Assembly: GCF_024701975.1 (NCBI RefSeq)
Contig: NZ_JANLNM010000002.1
Location: 372,001-436,000, forward strand
Length of the DNA stretch: 64,000 nt
From: Variovorax sp. ZS18.2.2
GTDB taxonomy: Bacteria > Pseudomonadota > Gammaproteobacteria > Burkholderiales > Burkholderiaceae_C
Reading direction: 5' to 3'
The translations under genes and the position numbers were made by a program. Positions 44,929-54,390 of this stretch are shown piece by piece. Within the stretch, counting starts at the first letter, position 1. Each line of letters opens with the position of its first letter. The notes under the pieces are model-generated. The model had not been told where the DNA came from, made no database searches, and worked only from the letters and a program-made list of their open reading frames with translations.

Positions 44929-46278
44929 ATGCGCACGCTCTTCGTGCCGCTGGCCGTGTTGGCCTTGGCGGTACCCCCGGCTTATTCACAGCAGTCACAA
45001 ACACCGCAGTCAGAGGCGGTTGCCGGCTCCCAGTCTTCCTCGTCCCGCCTGGCCGCCAGAACGCTGGAGCCCGCGGGTCCGCTGACCCTTCGCAGCGCCG
45101 TCGCGATGGTGCTGCAGTCCAACCCCAGCCTGTCCGCAGCCTCGCGCGAGCAGGAGGCCACCGAGGGCGCCATCGTCCAGGCCGGCGCCTGGCCCAACCC
45201 CGTGCTCGGTGCACAGCTGGAAGACCTGCGGCGCGACAACCGCACCACCACGCTGCAACTGAGCCAGCCCATCGAGCTGGGCGGCAAGCGCGCGGCCCGC
45301 GTGACGGCCGCCGAACGCGCGCGTGACCAGGCCGCCTCGGCGCTGGTGGCGCGCCGCTCGGATTTGCGGGCCTCGACCGTCACCCTGTTCTTCGAGGTGC
45401 TGACCGCACAGGAGCGCCTGCGGCTCGCGCAGGATTCCGTCGGCCTCGCGCAGATCGCGACGAAGGCGGCCGCCAACCGCGTCACGGCCGGCAAGGTTTC
45501 GCCGCTGGAGGAAACCCGCTCGCGCGTGGCCGAGGCGGGCGTGCGCGTCGAGCTGCTGCAGGCCGAGGGCACGCTGCGCTCCGCCCGCCAGCAGTTGGCC
45601 GCGCTCTGGGGCAACCCGGCGCCGCGCTTCACGCAGGTGGAGGGCGCAGTCGATCAGTTGCCGACGCTCGCCTCGGCACAGGACGTCGAAGGCCGGTTCT
45701 TCGCAGCGCCCGTGCTGCGGCAGGCACGGCTCGAAGTCGAACGGCGCGAGGCGCTCTCCAGCCTGGAGCGGGCCAAGCGCATTCCCGACATCACCGTGTC
45801 GCTCGGCGCCAAGCGCGTGCCCGCGTCCACCGACGCCGAAGGGGCGAGCAGCCGCCGCAACCAGGTCGTCGTCGGCCTCTCGGTGCCGCTGCCGATCTTC
45901 GACACCAACCGCGGCAACCTTGCCGAAGCCCTGAGCCGCGAAGAAAAAGCGCGCGACGACCTCGCCGCTGCCGAGCTGCAACTGGGCGCCGACGTGGCGC
46001 AGGCCACCGAGCGCCTGCGCTCCGCACGCGCCACCGCCGAGACGCTGCAGCGCGATGCGCTCCCGGGCGCCGAGACCGCCTACAAGGCCGCGACCAAGGG
46101 CTTCGAGCTGGGCAAGTTCAGCTTTCTCGAAGCGCTCGATGCACAGCGCACGCTGTTCCAGGTGCGCAACCAGTACCTCGTTGCGCTGGCCGATGCGCAC
46201 CGCGCGGCCGGCGAACTCGACCGCCTGCTCGGCACCGACGGCGAAGAAACCCTGCACGCGACGCCCGTCGCACGCTGA
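44929..46278 (+). CDS. czcC: Outer-membrane channel of the Czc efflux system (TolC family)
   Basis: This 449-residue TolC-family protein forms the outer-membrane duct of the tripartite pump. A signal peptide ends near 'PPAYSQQ'. The two OEP repeats are visible as long helices: 'LEETRSRVAEAGVRVELLQAEG' in the first half and 'LSREEKARDDLAAAELQLGADVAQ' in the second, with 'LSQPIELGGKRAAR' between. AGGAG precedes the ATG. It is followed 17 nt later by czcB. Confidence 0.93.
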   Translation: MRTLFVPLAVLALAVPPAYSQQSQTPQSEAVAGSQSSSSRLAARTLEPAGPLTLRSAVAMVLQSNPSLSAASREQEATEGAIVQAGAWPNPVLGAQLEDLRRDNRTTTLQLSQPIELGGKRAARVTAAERARDQAASALVARRSDLRASTVTLFFEVLTAQERLRLAQDSVGLAQIATKAAANRVTAGKVSPLEETRSRVAEAGVRVELLQAEGTLRSARQQLAALWGNPAPRFTQVEGAVDQLPTLASAQDVEGRFFAAPVLRQARLEVERREALSSLERAKRIPDITVSLGAKRVPASTDAEGASSRRNQVVVGLSVPLPIFDTNRGNLAEALSREEKARDDLAAAELQLGADVAQATERLRSARATAETLQRDALPGAETAYKAATKGFELGKFSFLEALDAQRTLFQVRNQYLVALADAHRAAGELDRLLGTDGEETLHATPVAR

Positions 46279-46295
46279 CACGGACACCCAAGATC

Positions 46296-47687
46296 ATGAA
46301 CACCCAAGAAGAACGCAAGACTTTCACCGAGCGCACCAGCAAGAAGCAGTGGATGGCCGTCGTGGCCATCCTGGTCCTGGGCTTCGCGGCGGGGGCGCTG
46401 ATCCTGCGCACCGACCCGGCCAAGCCCCAGGCGGCGGGCCATTCCGAGGCCGGCGGGCATGCCGACGGCGAGCACCACGAGGAAGGAAAAGCCGAGGGCA
46501 AGGACCACGACCACGGTCATGAAGAGGCCAAGGGCCATGGCGACAAGGAGCACCACGGCGAGGAGGCGGCCAAGGAGAAGGTGGCTTCCGCCGAAGCAAC
46601 GGCCGGGTCGAAAGCGCCCGAATCGAAAGCGACCGAATCGGCGGCGCACAAGGAAGACGAGGAAACGATCCCCTTCACCGACGAGCAGGTCAAGGCCGCC
46701 GGCATGGCGATCGAAAGCGCCGGCCCCGCGCGCATCAAGACATCGCTGCAACTGCCCGGCGAGATCAAGTTCAACGAAGACCGCACGGCCCATGTGGTGC
46801 CGCGCGTGGCGGGCGTGGTCGACAGCGTGTCGGCCAACCTCGGCCAGGAAGTCAAGCGCGGCCAGGTGCTCGCGGTGCTGTCGAGCCCGGGGCTTTCGGA
46901 GCAGCGCAGCGCGCTGCAATCGGCGCAGCGCCGGCTGGAACTGGCCCGCACCACCTATGAGCGCGAGAAGAAACTGTGGGAAGAAAAGATCTCGCCCCAG
47001 CAGGACTACCTGCAGGCCCAGCAGGCGATGCAGGAGGCACAGATCGCCGTGGCCAACGCCAACCAGAAGCTGCTGGCGCTGGGCGCCACGCCGGGTTCGG
47101 CCGCACTCGGCCGCTACGAGCTGCGCGCGCCCTTCGACGGCATGGTGGTCGAGAAGCACATCTCGCTCGGCGAATCGGTGGGAGAAGCCGTCAACGTCTT
47201 CACCATCTCCGACCTCTCGACCGTGTGGGCCGAGATCAGCGTGGCGGCCAACAACCTGAACCTGGTGCGCATCGGCGAGCCGGTGACCATCCGCTCCAGC
47301 GCCTTCGACCAGACTGCCAGCGGCACCGTGTCGTACGTGGGCTCGCTCATTGGCGCGCAGACGCGCACGGCCACGGCGCGCGTCACGCTGACCAATCCGC
47401 AGCGCGTGTGGCGCCCGGGCCTGTTCGTGAACGTGGAGCTGGTGTCGTCCGAGGCGGACGCGCCCGTCACCGTGGCGGCCGAGGCAGTGCAGACGGTGGA
47501 AGAAAAACCCACCGTCTTCCTCAAGGTGCCCGGCGGTTTCATGCCGCAGCACGTGCAGACCGGCCGCAGCGACGGCAAGCGCATCGAGATCGTGGGCGGC
47601 CTGAAGCCCGGCGCGGCCTATGCCGCGAGCGGCAGCTTCGTCATCAAGTCGCAGCAGGGCAAGAGCTCTGCCACGCACACCCACTGA
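46296..47687 (+). CDS. czcB: Periplasmic adaptor of the Czc system (membrane fusion protein)
   Basis: This 463-residue adaptor has an N-terminal anchor (about residues 17-35). A long His/Glu/Lys-rich stretch follows (about 48-95, e.g. 'GHADGEHHEEGKAEGKDHDH'), then the HlyD-type core with 'PRVAGVVDSVSANLGQEVK' lipoyl half, a coiled coil, and 'LRAPFDGMVVEKHISLGESV'. The metal-rich insert probably collects zinc or cobalt in the periplasm. The gene lies between czcC and czcA. Confidence 0.94.
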   Translation: MNTQEERKTFTERTSKKQWMAVVAILVLGFAAGALILRTDPAKPQAAGHSEAGGHADGEHHEEGKAEGKDHDHGHEEAKGHGDKEHHGEEAAKEKVASAEATAGSKAPESKATESAAHKEDEETIPFTDEQVKAAGMAIESAGPARIKTSLQLPGEIKFNEDRTAHVVPRVAGVVDSVSANLGQEVKRGQVLAVLSSPGLSEQRSALQSAQRRLELARTTYEREKKLWEEKISPQQDYLQAQQAMQEAQIAVANANQKLLALGATPGSAALGRYELRAPFDGMVVEKHISLGESVGEAVNVFTISDLSTVWAEISVAANNLNLVRIGEPVTIRSSAFDQTASGTVSYVGSLIGAQTRTATARVTLTNPQRVWRPGLFVNVELVSSEADAPVTVAAEAVQTVEEKPTVFLKVPGGFMPQHVQTGRSDGKRIEIVGGLKPGAAYAASGSFVIKSQQGKSSATHTH

Positions 47688-47696
47688 GGACGCCGC

Positions 47697-50600
47697 ATGT
47701 TCGAACGCATCATCGGCTTCTCCATCGCGCAGCGCTGGCTCGTCCTGCTCGCCGTGCTCGGCATGGCCGCGCTCGGCGTCTTCAGCTACCAGAAGCTGCC
47801 CATCGACGCGGTGCCCGACATCACCAACGTGCAGGTGCAGATCAACACCTCCGCGCCCGGCTACTCGCCGCTCGAAGCCGAGCAGCGCGTGACCTACCCC
47901 ATCGAGACGGTGATGGCGGGCCTGCCGGGCCTGCAGCAGACCCGCTCGCTCTCGCGCTACGGGCTCTCGCAGGTGACGGTGATCTTCGAGGACGGCACCG
48001 ACATCTACTTCGCGCGGCAGCTCGTGAACGAGCGCATCCAGTCGGCGCGCGAGAGCATGCCCAGCGGCATCTCGCCGGTGATCGGGCCGATCTCCACGGG
48101 CCTCGGCGAGATCTATCTCTGGACCGTGGAGGCGGAAGAGGGCGCGAAGAAGCCCGACGGCAAGCCCTACACGCCCACGGACCTGCGCGAGATCCAGGAC
48201 TGGATCATCAAGCCGCAACTGCGCAACGTGAAGGGCGTGACCGAGATCAACTCCATCGGCGGCTACGACAAGGAATACCAGATCGCGCCCGACCCCGCGA
48301 AGCTCCTGGCGCACGGCCTCACGATGACCGACCTGGTCACCGCGCTGGAGCGCAACAACGCCAACGTGGGCGCGGGCTACATCGAGAAGCGCGGCGAGCA
48401 GTACCTCATTCGCGCGCCGGGGCAGGTGAAGTCGGTGGAAGACATCGGCAACGTGATCCTCGGCAACGCAGGCGGCATTCCGCTGCGCGTGCAGGACGTG
48501 GCCGAGGTCGGCATCGGCCAGGAGCTGCGCACGGGCGCGGCCACCGACAACGGCCGCGAGGTGGTGCTGGGCACCGTCTTCATGCTGATCGGCGAGAACA
48601 GCCGCACCGTCTCGCAAGCGGTCGACAAGAAGATGCAGGAGGTCAACCGCACGCTGCCCGCGGGCGTGAAGGCGGTGACGGTGTACGACCGCACGGTGCT
48701 GGTCGACAAGGCCATCGCGACGGTGAAGAAGAACCTGTTCGAGGGCGCGGTGCTGGTCATCGCGATCCTGTTTCTCTTCTTGGGCAACATCCGCGCGGCG
48801 CTCATCACCGCGCTGGTGATTCCGCTGTCGATGCTCTTCACCTTCACCGGCATGGTGAACCAGAAGGTCAGCGCCAACCTCATGAGCCTGGGCGCGCTGG
48901 ACTTCGGGATCATCATCGACGGGGCGGTGGTGATCGTGGAGAACTGCGTGCGAAGGCTCGCGCATGCGCAAGCAAAGCACGGCCGGCCGCTCACGCGCAG
49001 CGAGCGCTTTCACGAAGTGTTCGCCGCCTCGCAGGAGGCGCGGCGCCCGCTGCTGTTCGGCCAGCTGATCATCATGATCGTGTACCTGCCGATCTTTGCG
49101 CTCACGGGCGTGGAGGGGAAGCTCTTCCACCCGATGGCCTTCACCGTGGTGATTGCGCTGGTGGGCGCGATGATCCTGTCGATCACCTTCATCCCCGCGG
49201 CCGTGGCGCTGTTCATCGGCAACAAGGTCAGCGAGAAGGAAAACCGCTTGATGGTCTGGGCCAAGCGCGGCTACGAGCCGCTGCTCGCACGCGTGATGAT
49301 GGCCAAGCCGGTGGTCATCACCACGGCCGTGGTGGCGGTGCTGCTCTCGGGCCTGCTGGCGACGCGGCTGGGCACCGAGTTCGTGCCCAGCCTGAGCGAG
49401 GGCGACTTCGCGATCCAGGCGCTGCGCATCCCGGGCACGAGCCTCACGCAATCGGTCGAGATGCAAAAGCAGCTCGAACGCACGCTGAAGGCGAAATTCC
49501 CGGAGATCGAGCGCGTGTTCGCACGCACCGGCACGGCCGAGATCGCATCGGACCCGATGCCGCCGAACATCTCCGACGGCTACATCATGTTGAAGCCCGA
49601 GAGCGAGTGGCCCACGCCGAGGCGCACGCGCGCCGAGTTGCTGACGGCGGTGCAGGAAGAGGTCGAGAAGCTGCCGGGCAACAACTACGAGTTCTCGCAG
49701 CCGATCCAGTTGCGCTTCAACGAGCTGATCTCCGGCGTGCGCAGCGACGTGGCGGTGAAGATCTTCGGCGACGACATGGCGGTACTCGACAAGACGGCGG
49801 CTGAAGTGTCGAAGGTGCTCACCGGCATCGCCGGCGCGGCCGAGGTGAAGGTCGAGCAGACCACGGGCCTGCCGATGCTCACGGTGAACATCGACCGCCA
49901 GAAGACCGCACGCTACGGCCTCAACGTCGGCGACGTGCAGGACGCGATTTCCATCGCGGTCGGCGGCCGCGAGGCGGGCACGCTGTTCGACGGCGACCGG
50001 CGTTTCGACATCCTCGTGCGCCTGCCCGAGAACCTGCGCACCGACCTGGAGGCGATCAAGCGGCTGCCGGTCGCGCTGCCGAAGGGCGCCGGCGCCGAGG
50101 GATTGCGCACCAGCTTCATCCCGCTCGGCGAAGTCGCCACGCTGGAGCTCGCGCCCGGCCCGAACCAGGTGAGCCGCGAGAACGGCAAGCGCCGCATCGT
50201 GGTGAGCGCCAACGTGCGCGGCCGCGACCTCGGCTCCTTCGTGGCCGAAGCCGAAGAGGCGATGCGCCAGGTGACCATTCCCACCGGCTACTGGACCGTG
50301 TGGGGCGGCCAGTACGAGAACCTCGCCTCGGCCACGCAGCGGCTGCAGGTGGTGGTGCCGGTGTCGCTGCTCCTGGTGTTCACGCTGCTGTTCGCGATGT
50401 TCGGCAACCTGAAGGACGGTTTGCTGGTGTTCACCGGCATCCCGTTCGCGCTCACCGGCGGCATCGTGGCGCTGTGGCTGCGCGGCATTCCGCTGTCGAT
50501 CTCGGCGGCGGTGGGCTTCATCGCGCTCTCGGGCGTGGCGGTGCTCAACGGGCTGGTGATGATCTCGTTCATCCGCAACCTGCGGGAAGGCGGGCTGCCG

Positions 50601-50918
50601 CTGGACGCGGCGATCCGCGAAGGCGCGCTCACCCGCCTGCGGCCGGTGCTGATGACGGCGCTGGTGGCGTCGCTGGGCTTCGTGCCGATGGCGATTGCCA
50701 CCGGCACCGGCGCCGAGGTGCAGCGGCCGCTGGCGACGGTGGTGATCGGCGGTATCCTGTCCTCGACCGCGCTGACGCTGCTGGTGCTTCCGCTGCTCTA
50801 TCGCATCGCCCACCGGCGCGACGAAGACGAGGAACTGCAAGACGCCCGAGAGCGGCGCCACGGCGCACCGCTCGATCCTTCTCCAGGTTCTCAAGGAGTG
50901 ATGCCCCATGGCACATGA
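47697..50918 (+). CDS. czcA: HME-RND metal efflux pump CzcA
   Basis: This 1073-residue inner-membrane pump has the twelve-span RND layout with two large periplasmic loops. The proton-relay motif 'DFGIIIDGAVVIVEN' places Asp402, Asp408 and Glu415 at exactly the positions of the studied CzcA of Cupriavidus, which points to Co/Zn/Cd export. The start 'MFERIIGFSIAQRWLVLL' is also typical. It follows czcB by 9 nt, and its end overlaps the CDF gene by 11 nt. Confidence 0.96.
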   Translation: MFERIIGFSIAQRWLVLLAVLGMAALGVFSYQKLPIDAVPDITNVQVQINTSAPGYSPLEAEQRVTYPIETVMAGLPGLQQTRSLSRYGLSQVTVIFEDGTDIYFARQLVNERIQSARESMPSGISPVIGPISTGLGEIYLWTVEAEEGAKKPDGKPYTPTDLREIQDWIIKPQLRNVKGVTEINSIGGYDKEYQIAPDPAKLLAHGLTMTDLVTALERNNANVGAGYIEKRGEQYLIRAPGQVKSVEDIGNVILGNAGGIPLRVQDVAEVGIGQELRTGAATDNGREVVLGTVFMLIGENSRTVSQAVDKKMQEVNRTLPAGVKAVTVYDRTVLVDKAIATVKKNLFEGAVLVIAILFLFLGNIRAALITALVIPLSMLFTFTGMVNQKVSANLMSLGALDFGIIIDGAVVIVENCVRRLAHAQAKHGRPLTRSERFHEVFAASQEARRPLLFGQLIIMIVYLPIFALTGVEGKLFHPMAFTVVIALVGAMILSITFIPAAVALFIGNKVSEKENRLMVWAKRGYEPLLARVMMAKPVVITTAVVAVLLSGLLATRLGTEFVPSLSEGDFAIQALRIPGTSLTQSVEMQKQLERTLKAKFPEIERVFARTGTAEIASDPMPPNISDGYIMLKPESEWPTPRRTRAELLTAVQEEVEKLPGNNYEFSQPIQLRFNELISGVRSDVAVKIFGDDMAVLDKTAAEVSKVLTGIAGAAEVKVEQTTGLPMLTVNIDRQKTARYGLNVGDVQDAISIAVGGREAGTLFDGDRRFDILVRLPENLRTDLEAIKRLPVALPKGAGAEGLRTSFIPLGEVATLELAPGPNQVSRENGKRRIVVSANVRGRDLGSFVAEAEEAMRQVTIPTGYWTVWGGQYENLASATQRLQVVVPVSLLLVFTLLFAMFGNLKDGLLVFTGIPFALTGGIVALWLRGIPLSISAAVGFIALSGVAVLNGLVMISFIRNLREGGLPLDAAIREGALTRLRPVLMTALVASLGFVPMAIATGTGAEVQRPLATVVIGGILSSTALTLLVLPLLYRIAHRRDEDEELQDARERRHGAPLDPSPGSQGVMPHGT

Positions 50919-51816
50919 ACATGCCCACGCGGTGGGCGGCAACGAGAAGGCGCTGCGCTGGGCCTTGCTGCTGACCTCGCTCTACCTCGTGGCCGAGGTG
51001 GTGGGCGGGCTGGTGTCGGGCAGTCTCGCGCTGCTTTCCGATGCAGCCCACATGTTCACCGACACGGTGGCGCTGGCGATCTCGCTGGCCGCCATCTGGA
51101 TCGGCAAGCGGCCGGCCGACAAGCGGCGCACCTTCGGCTACTACCGCTTCGAGATCCTCGCGGCCGTGCTCAACGCGGTGCTGCTGTTCTTCGTGGCGAT
51201 CTATGTGCTGTACGAGGCTTACAGGCGCATCTCGGCGCCGGCGGAGATCCAGTCGACCATGATGCTGCTGGTGGCCGTGGGCGGGCTGGTCGTCAACCTC
51301 ATCGGCATGCGCTTGCTGGCGAGCGGCAAGGACAAGAGCCTGAACGTGAAGGGCGCGTACCTGGAGGTGTGGGCCGACATGCTGGGCTCGGTCGGCGTGA
51401 TCGTCGGTGCGCTGGTGATCCGCTTCACCGGGTGGGCGTGGGTCGATTCGGTGATTGCGGTGGCCATCGGGCTGTGGGTCTTGCCGCGCACCTGGCGGTT
51501 GCTGCGCGAGAGCCTGAATGTGCTGCTCGAAGGGGTGCCTGACGAAGTGGATCTGCCTTCTGTCGAAAGTGCGCTGCTGGGCAGCGAGGGCGTCGCCAGC
51601 CTGCACGACCTGCATGTGTGGGCGCTCTCCAGCGGCAAGGTGAGCCTGAGCGTGCATGTGGTGTGTACGCCTGAAGTGGGCGACATGGCGCCGCTGATGC
51701 TGCAACTGCGCACGCTGCTGGCGGAGAAATTCGACATCCATCATTCGACCGTGCAGGTCGAGCGTGTGCCGTGTCAGCAGGCGGCGGAGAGCCATGGGTT
51801 CGGGCCATCGCGCTGA
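50908..51816 (+). CDS. czcD: Cation diffusion facilitator (CzcD type)
   Basis: This 302-residue inner-membrane protein has six membrane segments and a cytoplasmic C-terminal domain. 'LLSDAAHMFTDTVALAISL' has the metal-binding Asp/His pair of Zn-type CDF carriers, and a second set lies in 'KGAYLEVWADMLGSVGVIVG'. The N-terminus 'MAHEHAHAVGG' is His-rich. It is the last gene of the czcICBAD series, its ATG lying inside the end of czcA. It moves Zn, Co or Cd from cytoplasm to periplasm, where CzcCBA can export it. Confidence 0.94.
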   Translation: MAHEHAHAVGGNEKALRWALLLTSLYLVAEVVGGLVSGSLALLSDAAHMFTDTVALAISLAAIWIGKRPADKRRTFGYYRFEILAAVLNAVLLFFVAIYVLYEAYRRISAPAEIQSTMMLLVAVGGLVVNLIGMRLLASGKDKSLNVKGAYLEVWADMLGSVGVIVGALVIRFTGWAWVDSVIAVAIGLWVLPRTWRLLRESLNVLLEGVPDEVDLPSVESALLGSEGVASLHDLHVWALSSGKVSLSVHVVCTPEVGDMAPLMLQLRTLLAEKFDIHHSTVQVERVPCQQAAESHGFGPSR

Positions 51817-52073
51817 ACTTTGATTTAAGTAAATTTCTCTTGAAATGTGAAATATTCCATGTGATTTATAAAAACTTGGTTGTGAAGTTGAAGGTGTTGG
51901 TTCAATGAAAGTTTTAGAAAATATTTGAATTGTTAACTATCTTTGTTTTGTTGGATATTTTTGACTTTCATGAAACCATTGTTAATTCTTCGTTGAAAAT
52001 CTAAATTTCCTCTGTATCCAAATGAATTAAACTCTGTTACGGCATCATTAAAATTAATGCGGAACAGGGAAAG
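51817..52073. other. AT-rich intergenic region upstream of polysaccharide genes
   Basis: These 257 bp have strikingly low GC compared with the flanking DNA, with many A/T runs, and carry no convincing gene. Several promoter-like pieces are visible, for example TTGACT at 51961-51966. The ribosome site of the next gene (CAGGGAAAG) lies just before 52074. The composition marks a boundary of probable horizontal transfer, or an H-NS-type silenced promoter. Confidence 0.6.
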
Positions 52074-53696
52074 ATGAACTTTCGTGCGGAAGAGAAGTTG
52101 GCCGCCGCTGGGAAGGTGGTTTCGGTCCGCCTCCCATCGGCAAATTCGGTCGTAACTCCCCAGGGGGGCCAGATTCGCGAGGCGGTTCTCCATCGGGAAA
52201 TCGCCTATTTGCTTCAAGAGCGTGCGACGTTTCATGCGCAATTGAGCGCGCTGCGCGAAGAGGTTGAATCGTCCCGGTTGCAGCAGGCACATCTGCAAAC
52301 GGCAAAGTCGGTTGAGGTCGAACACCTGTGGCGCGAATTGAAGTATCGCGAGCACGTGATCTCTGTTATCTATGCGTCCAGGTCATGGCGCATCGCCGGG
52401 ATGGGCCGGGGTATTGCAAATCTGGCCCGACGAATACTTGGCAAAAAGGTGGGCGTACCTCCTGTGTTTGCTTCGCAATCTCCCTCTTTGGGTGCATTCG
52501 AAGTGCAGCCCATCGTCGAGGTCGCACCGCCTGTGCAAACACCAGCGCTGGAGCGTCGCCCCAAGCTGGGTAGACAGATGTTGGTCGTTTCGGATTTCCT
52601 TCCTCTCTACGACCAGCAGGCTGGTGGTTTGCGCCTCAAGACACTGATCGGCCTGATGGGCGAGGCGGGCTGGTCCATCGTTTTCGCCTCAGTAACGGAG
52701 CGCGCGCATTTGCCGGGGGTTCTGGCGACGCCGGAGGGGAAGAAGCGCTACGAGGATGTGCTCGGTGGCATCGGCGTGAATCGCTTTCTTTATGGCCTCC
52801 CAGAACTCGATGCCTACCTGGTGGGCATGGGGCGAGACCTTGACTGGGCCTTTTTGTCGTTTCCCTCGATCGTGGATCTTGTGATGCCAATGGTTCGCAC
52901 GCGCTGCCCAGTTGCGCGCATCGCCTACGACATGGTGGACTTCCATGGGGTGCGCATGGCACGCGAGGCCACTCTGTTTGGCGATGCCGGACTGATGGAA
53001 AAGGCTGATCGCCAAAGGGATATCGAAGTGGCGTGCGCCAAAGCCGCGGACGTCACATTGGCCATCAACGAAGACGAAAAGCAGGTGCTGCTGTCGTTGG
53101 CGCCCGAGGCCGTTGTCGATGTCATCCCTCTCGTTTTCGAGGTGCCTGAGAACGCGCCGCCAGACCTCAGTAGCCGTGAGGGCCTGCTCTTCGTAGGCGG
53201 TTTCTGGCACAGGCCGAATGGAGATGCCATCTGCTGGTTCGTTGAACGCGTGTGGCCGCTCGTACGCCGCGCGGAGCCGCATGCGGTTCTCCGCATTGCA
53301 GGCAGTAACCCGACCGATGAAGTTCTTGCTCTGGGGGCGCAGCCGGGCGTCGAAGTTCTCGGTTTCGTTTCGGACATTGCTGCCGAACTGGACCGGCATC
53401 GCATCTCCATTGCGCCGCTGCGCTGGGGCGCAGGGGCCAAGGGCAAGGTGGGCCAGGCGTTGATGCACGGGTTGCCGGTTGTCGCCACAACGGTCGGGGC
53501 GGAAGGCATGTCGCTGCAGGATGGCACGCACATATTGGTTGCGGACGACGAAGAGGCGTTCGCAGCCTGCGTGATCCAGCTCCTGCGCGACGATGCCTTG
53601 TGGTCGAGGCTTTCGGCCAATGCCCGCAAGCACATGGAGAATTCGTTCTCGACGGCGGTGATCAAGAAGCTGCTGATGGAGGCGCTGGATGGCTAA
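52074..53696 (+). CDS. Glycosyltransferase (GT4-like) with N-terminal coiled coil
   Basis: This 540-residue protein starts with a probable coiled coil (about residues 35-105) and the short motif 'YASRSWRIAG'. A GT-B-type glycosyltransferase follows: 'MLVVSDFLPLYDQQAGGLRL' for the first Rossmann half, and 'GLLFVGGFWHRPNGDAICWF' and 'GAGAKGKVGQALMHGLPVVA' for the donor-binding half. It should transfer a sugar onto a growing surface glycan at the cytoplasmic side. It is the first of four closely packed genes, overlapping the next by 8 nt. GC is lower than in neighbouring czc genes. Confidence 0.87.
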   Translation: MNFRAEEKLAAAGKVVSVRLPSANSVVTPQGGQIREAVLHREIAYLLQERATFHAQLSALREEVESSRLQQAHLQTAKSVEVEHLWRELKYREHVISVIYASRSWRIAGMGRGIANLARRILGKKVGVPPVFASQSPSLGAFEVQPIVEVAPPVQTPALERRPKLGRQMLVVSDFLPLYDQQAGGLRLKTLIGLMGEAGWSIVFASVTERAHLPGVLATPEGKKRYEDVLGGIGVNRFLYGLPELDAYLVGMGRDLDWAFLSFPSIVDLVMPMVRTRCPVARIAYDMVDFHGVRMAREATLFGDAGLMEKADRQRDIEVACAKAADVTLAINEDEKQVLLSLAPEAVVDVIPLVFEVPENAPPDLSSREGLLFVGGFWHRPNGDAICWFVERVWPLVRRAEPHAVLRIAGSNPTDEVLALGAQPGVEVLGFVSDIAAELDRHRISIAPLRWGAGAKGKVGQALMHGLPVVATTVGAEGMSLQDGTHILVADDEEAFAACVIQLLRDDALWSRLSANARKHMENSFSTAVIKKLLMEALDG

Positions 53697-54390
53697 CGTC
53701 TTGGTTGCCGGGGTCTACATGGCGGACAAGCCAAACACCGCTGCGCATCTTGTGCATCAGCTGGCCGGCAGTGCGCAGCACAACGTTTGCCAGCGCTGGA
53801 TTGCCTTGGCCCCGGGAGGTGCTGGTCGGTTCGATCTGCCCTGTACCTACAAGGTGGTGACGGCCCCTGCGCCGAAATTCTCTCTGCTTGATCAGCTGAC
53901 CGAAGATGCGCTCGATTTTGATTGGGTGCTGCTCTGCGATGACGACGTCGAGGTGGGGCCGGGCTTTCTCGATGCGCTGATCCGTCTGTCGGACAAGCAT
54001 GACTTCGCACTGTCTCAGCCGGCGCGGACTTCGGACAGCTTTACCGATCACCCCATCGTTCAAGTGATTCCCGGGGTAGCTGCCCGGCGGACACGGTTCG
54101 TTGAAATCGGGCCTGTGGTCTGCATCCGCAGGGATGCTTGCAAGCTGTTGCTGCCATTTGGGCCTGAGGTCGGGATGGGATGGGGGCTCGATTTCGTCTG
54201 GCCCGTCAAGCTGGAGCACCGAGGGCTGCGCATGGGCATCCTGGACGCTACCCCTATCGCCCATCGAATTCGCCGTCCCGCCGGTGGCTACGACACTCGC
54301 ACGGCGCATCTGAGCATGTCGGATTTGCTTGCAAGGCACCCCCACCTGGACAAGAACGAGGCATTCACCGTGTTGGAGGTTCACACGTGA
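53689..54390 (+). CDS. GT2-like (GT-A) glycosyltransferase, short
   Basis: This 233-residue protein has 'DFDWVLLCDDDVEVGPGFL', a DDD nucleotide-sugar/metal site of GT-A enzymes, and 'GMGWGLDFVWPVKL' in place of the usual acceptor-base region. No membrane span is visible. It overlaps both neighbours (8 nt upstream, GTGA downstream), so it belongs to a tightly coupled operon. It is shorter than most GT2 enzymes and its donor is unknown. Confidence 0.8.
   Translation: MANVLVAGVYMADKPNTAAHLVHQLAGSAQHNVCQRWIALAPGGAGRFDLPCTYKVVTAPAPKFSLLDQLTEDALDFDWVLLCDDDVEVGPGFLDALIRLSDKHDFALSQPARTSDSFTDHPIVQVIPGVAARRTRFVEIGPVVCIRRDACKLLLPFGPEVGMGWGLDFVWPVKLEHRGLRMGILDATPIAHRIRRPAGGYDTRTAHLSMSDLLARHPHLDKNEAFTVLEVHT

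Noticed and set aside
46080..50942. A 1620-codon open frame on the minus strand across czcB and czcA
   Set aside because: It is rich in His, Arg, Gln and Gly with no domain pattern, the usual shadow of high-GC genes. The plus-strand genes under it have full family motifs.
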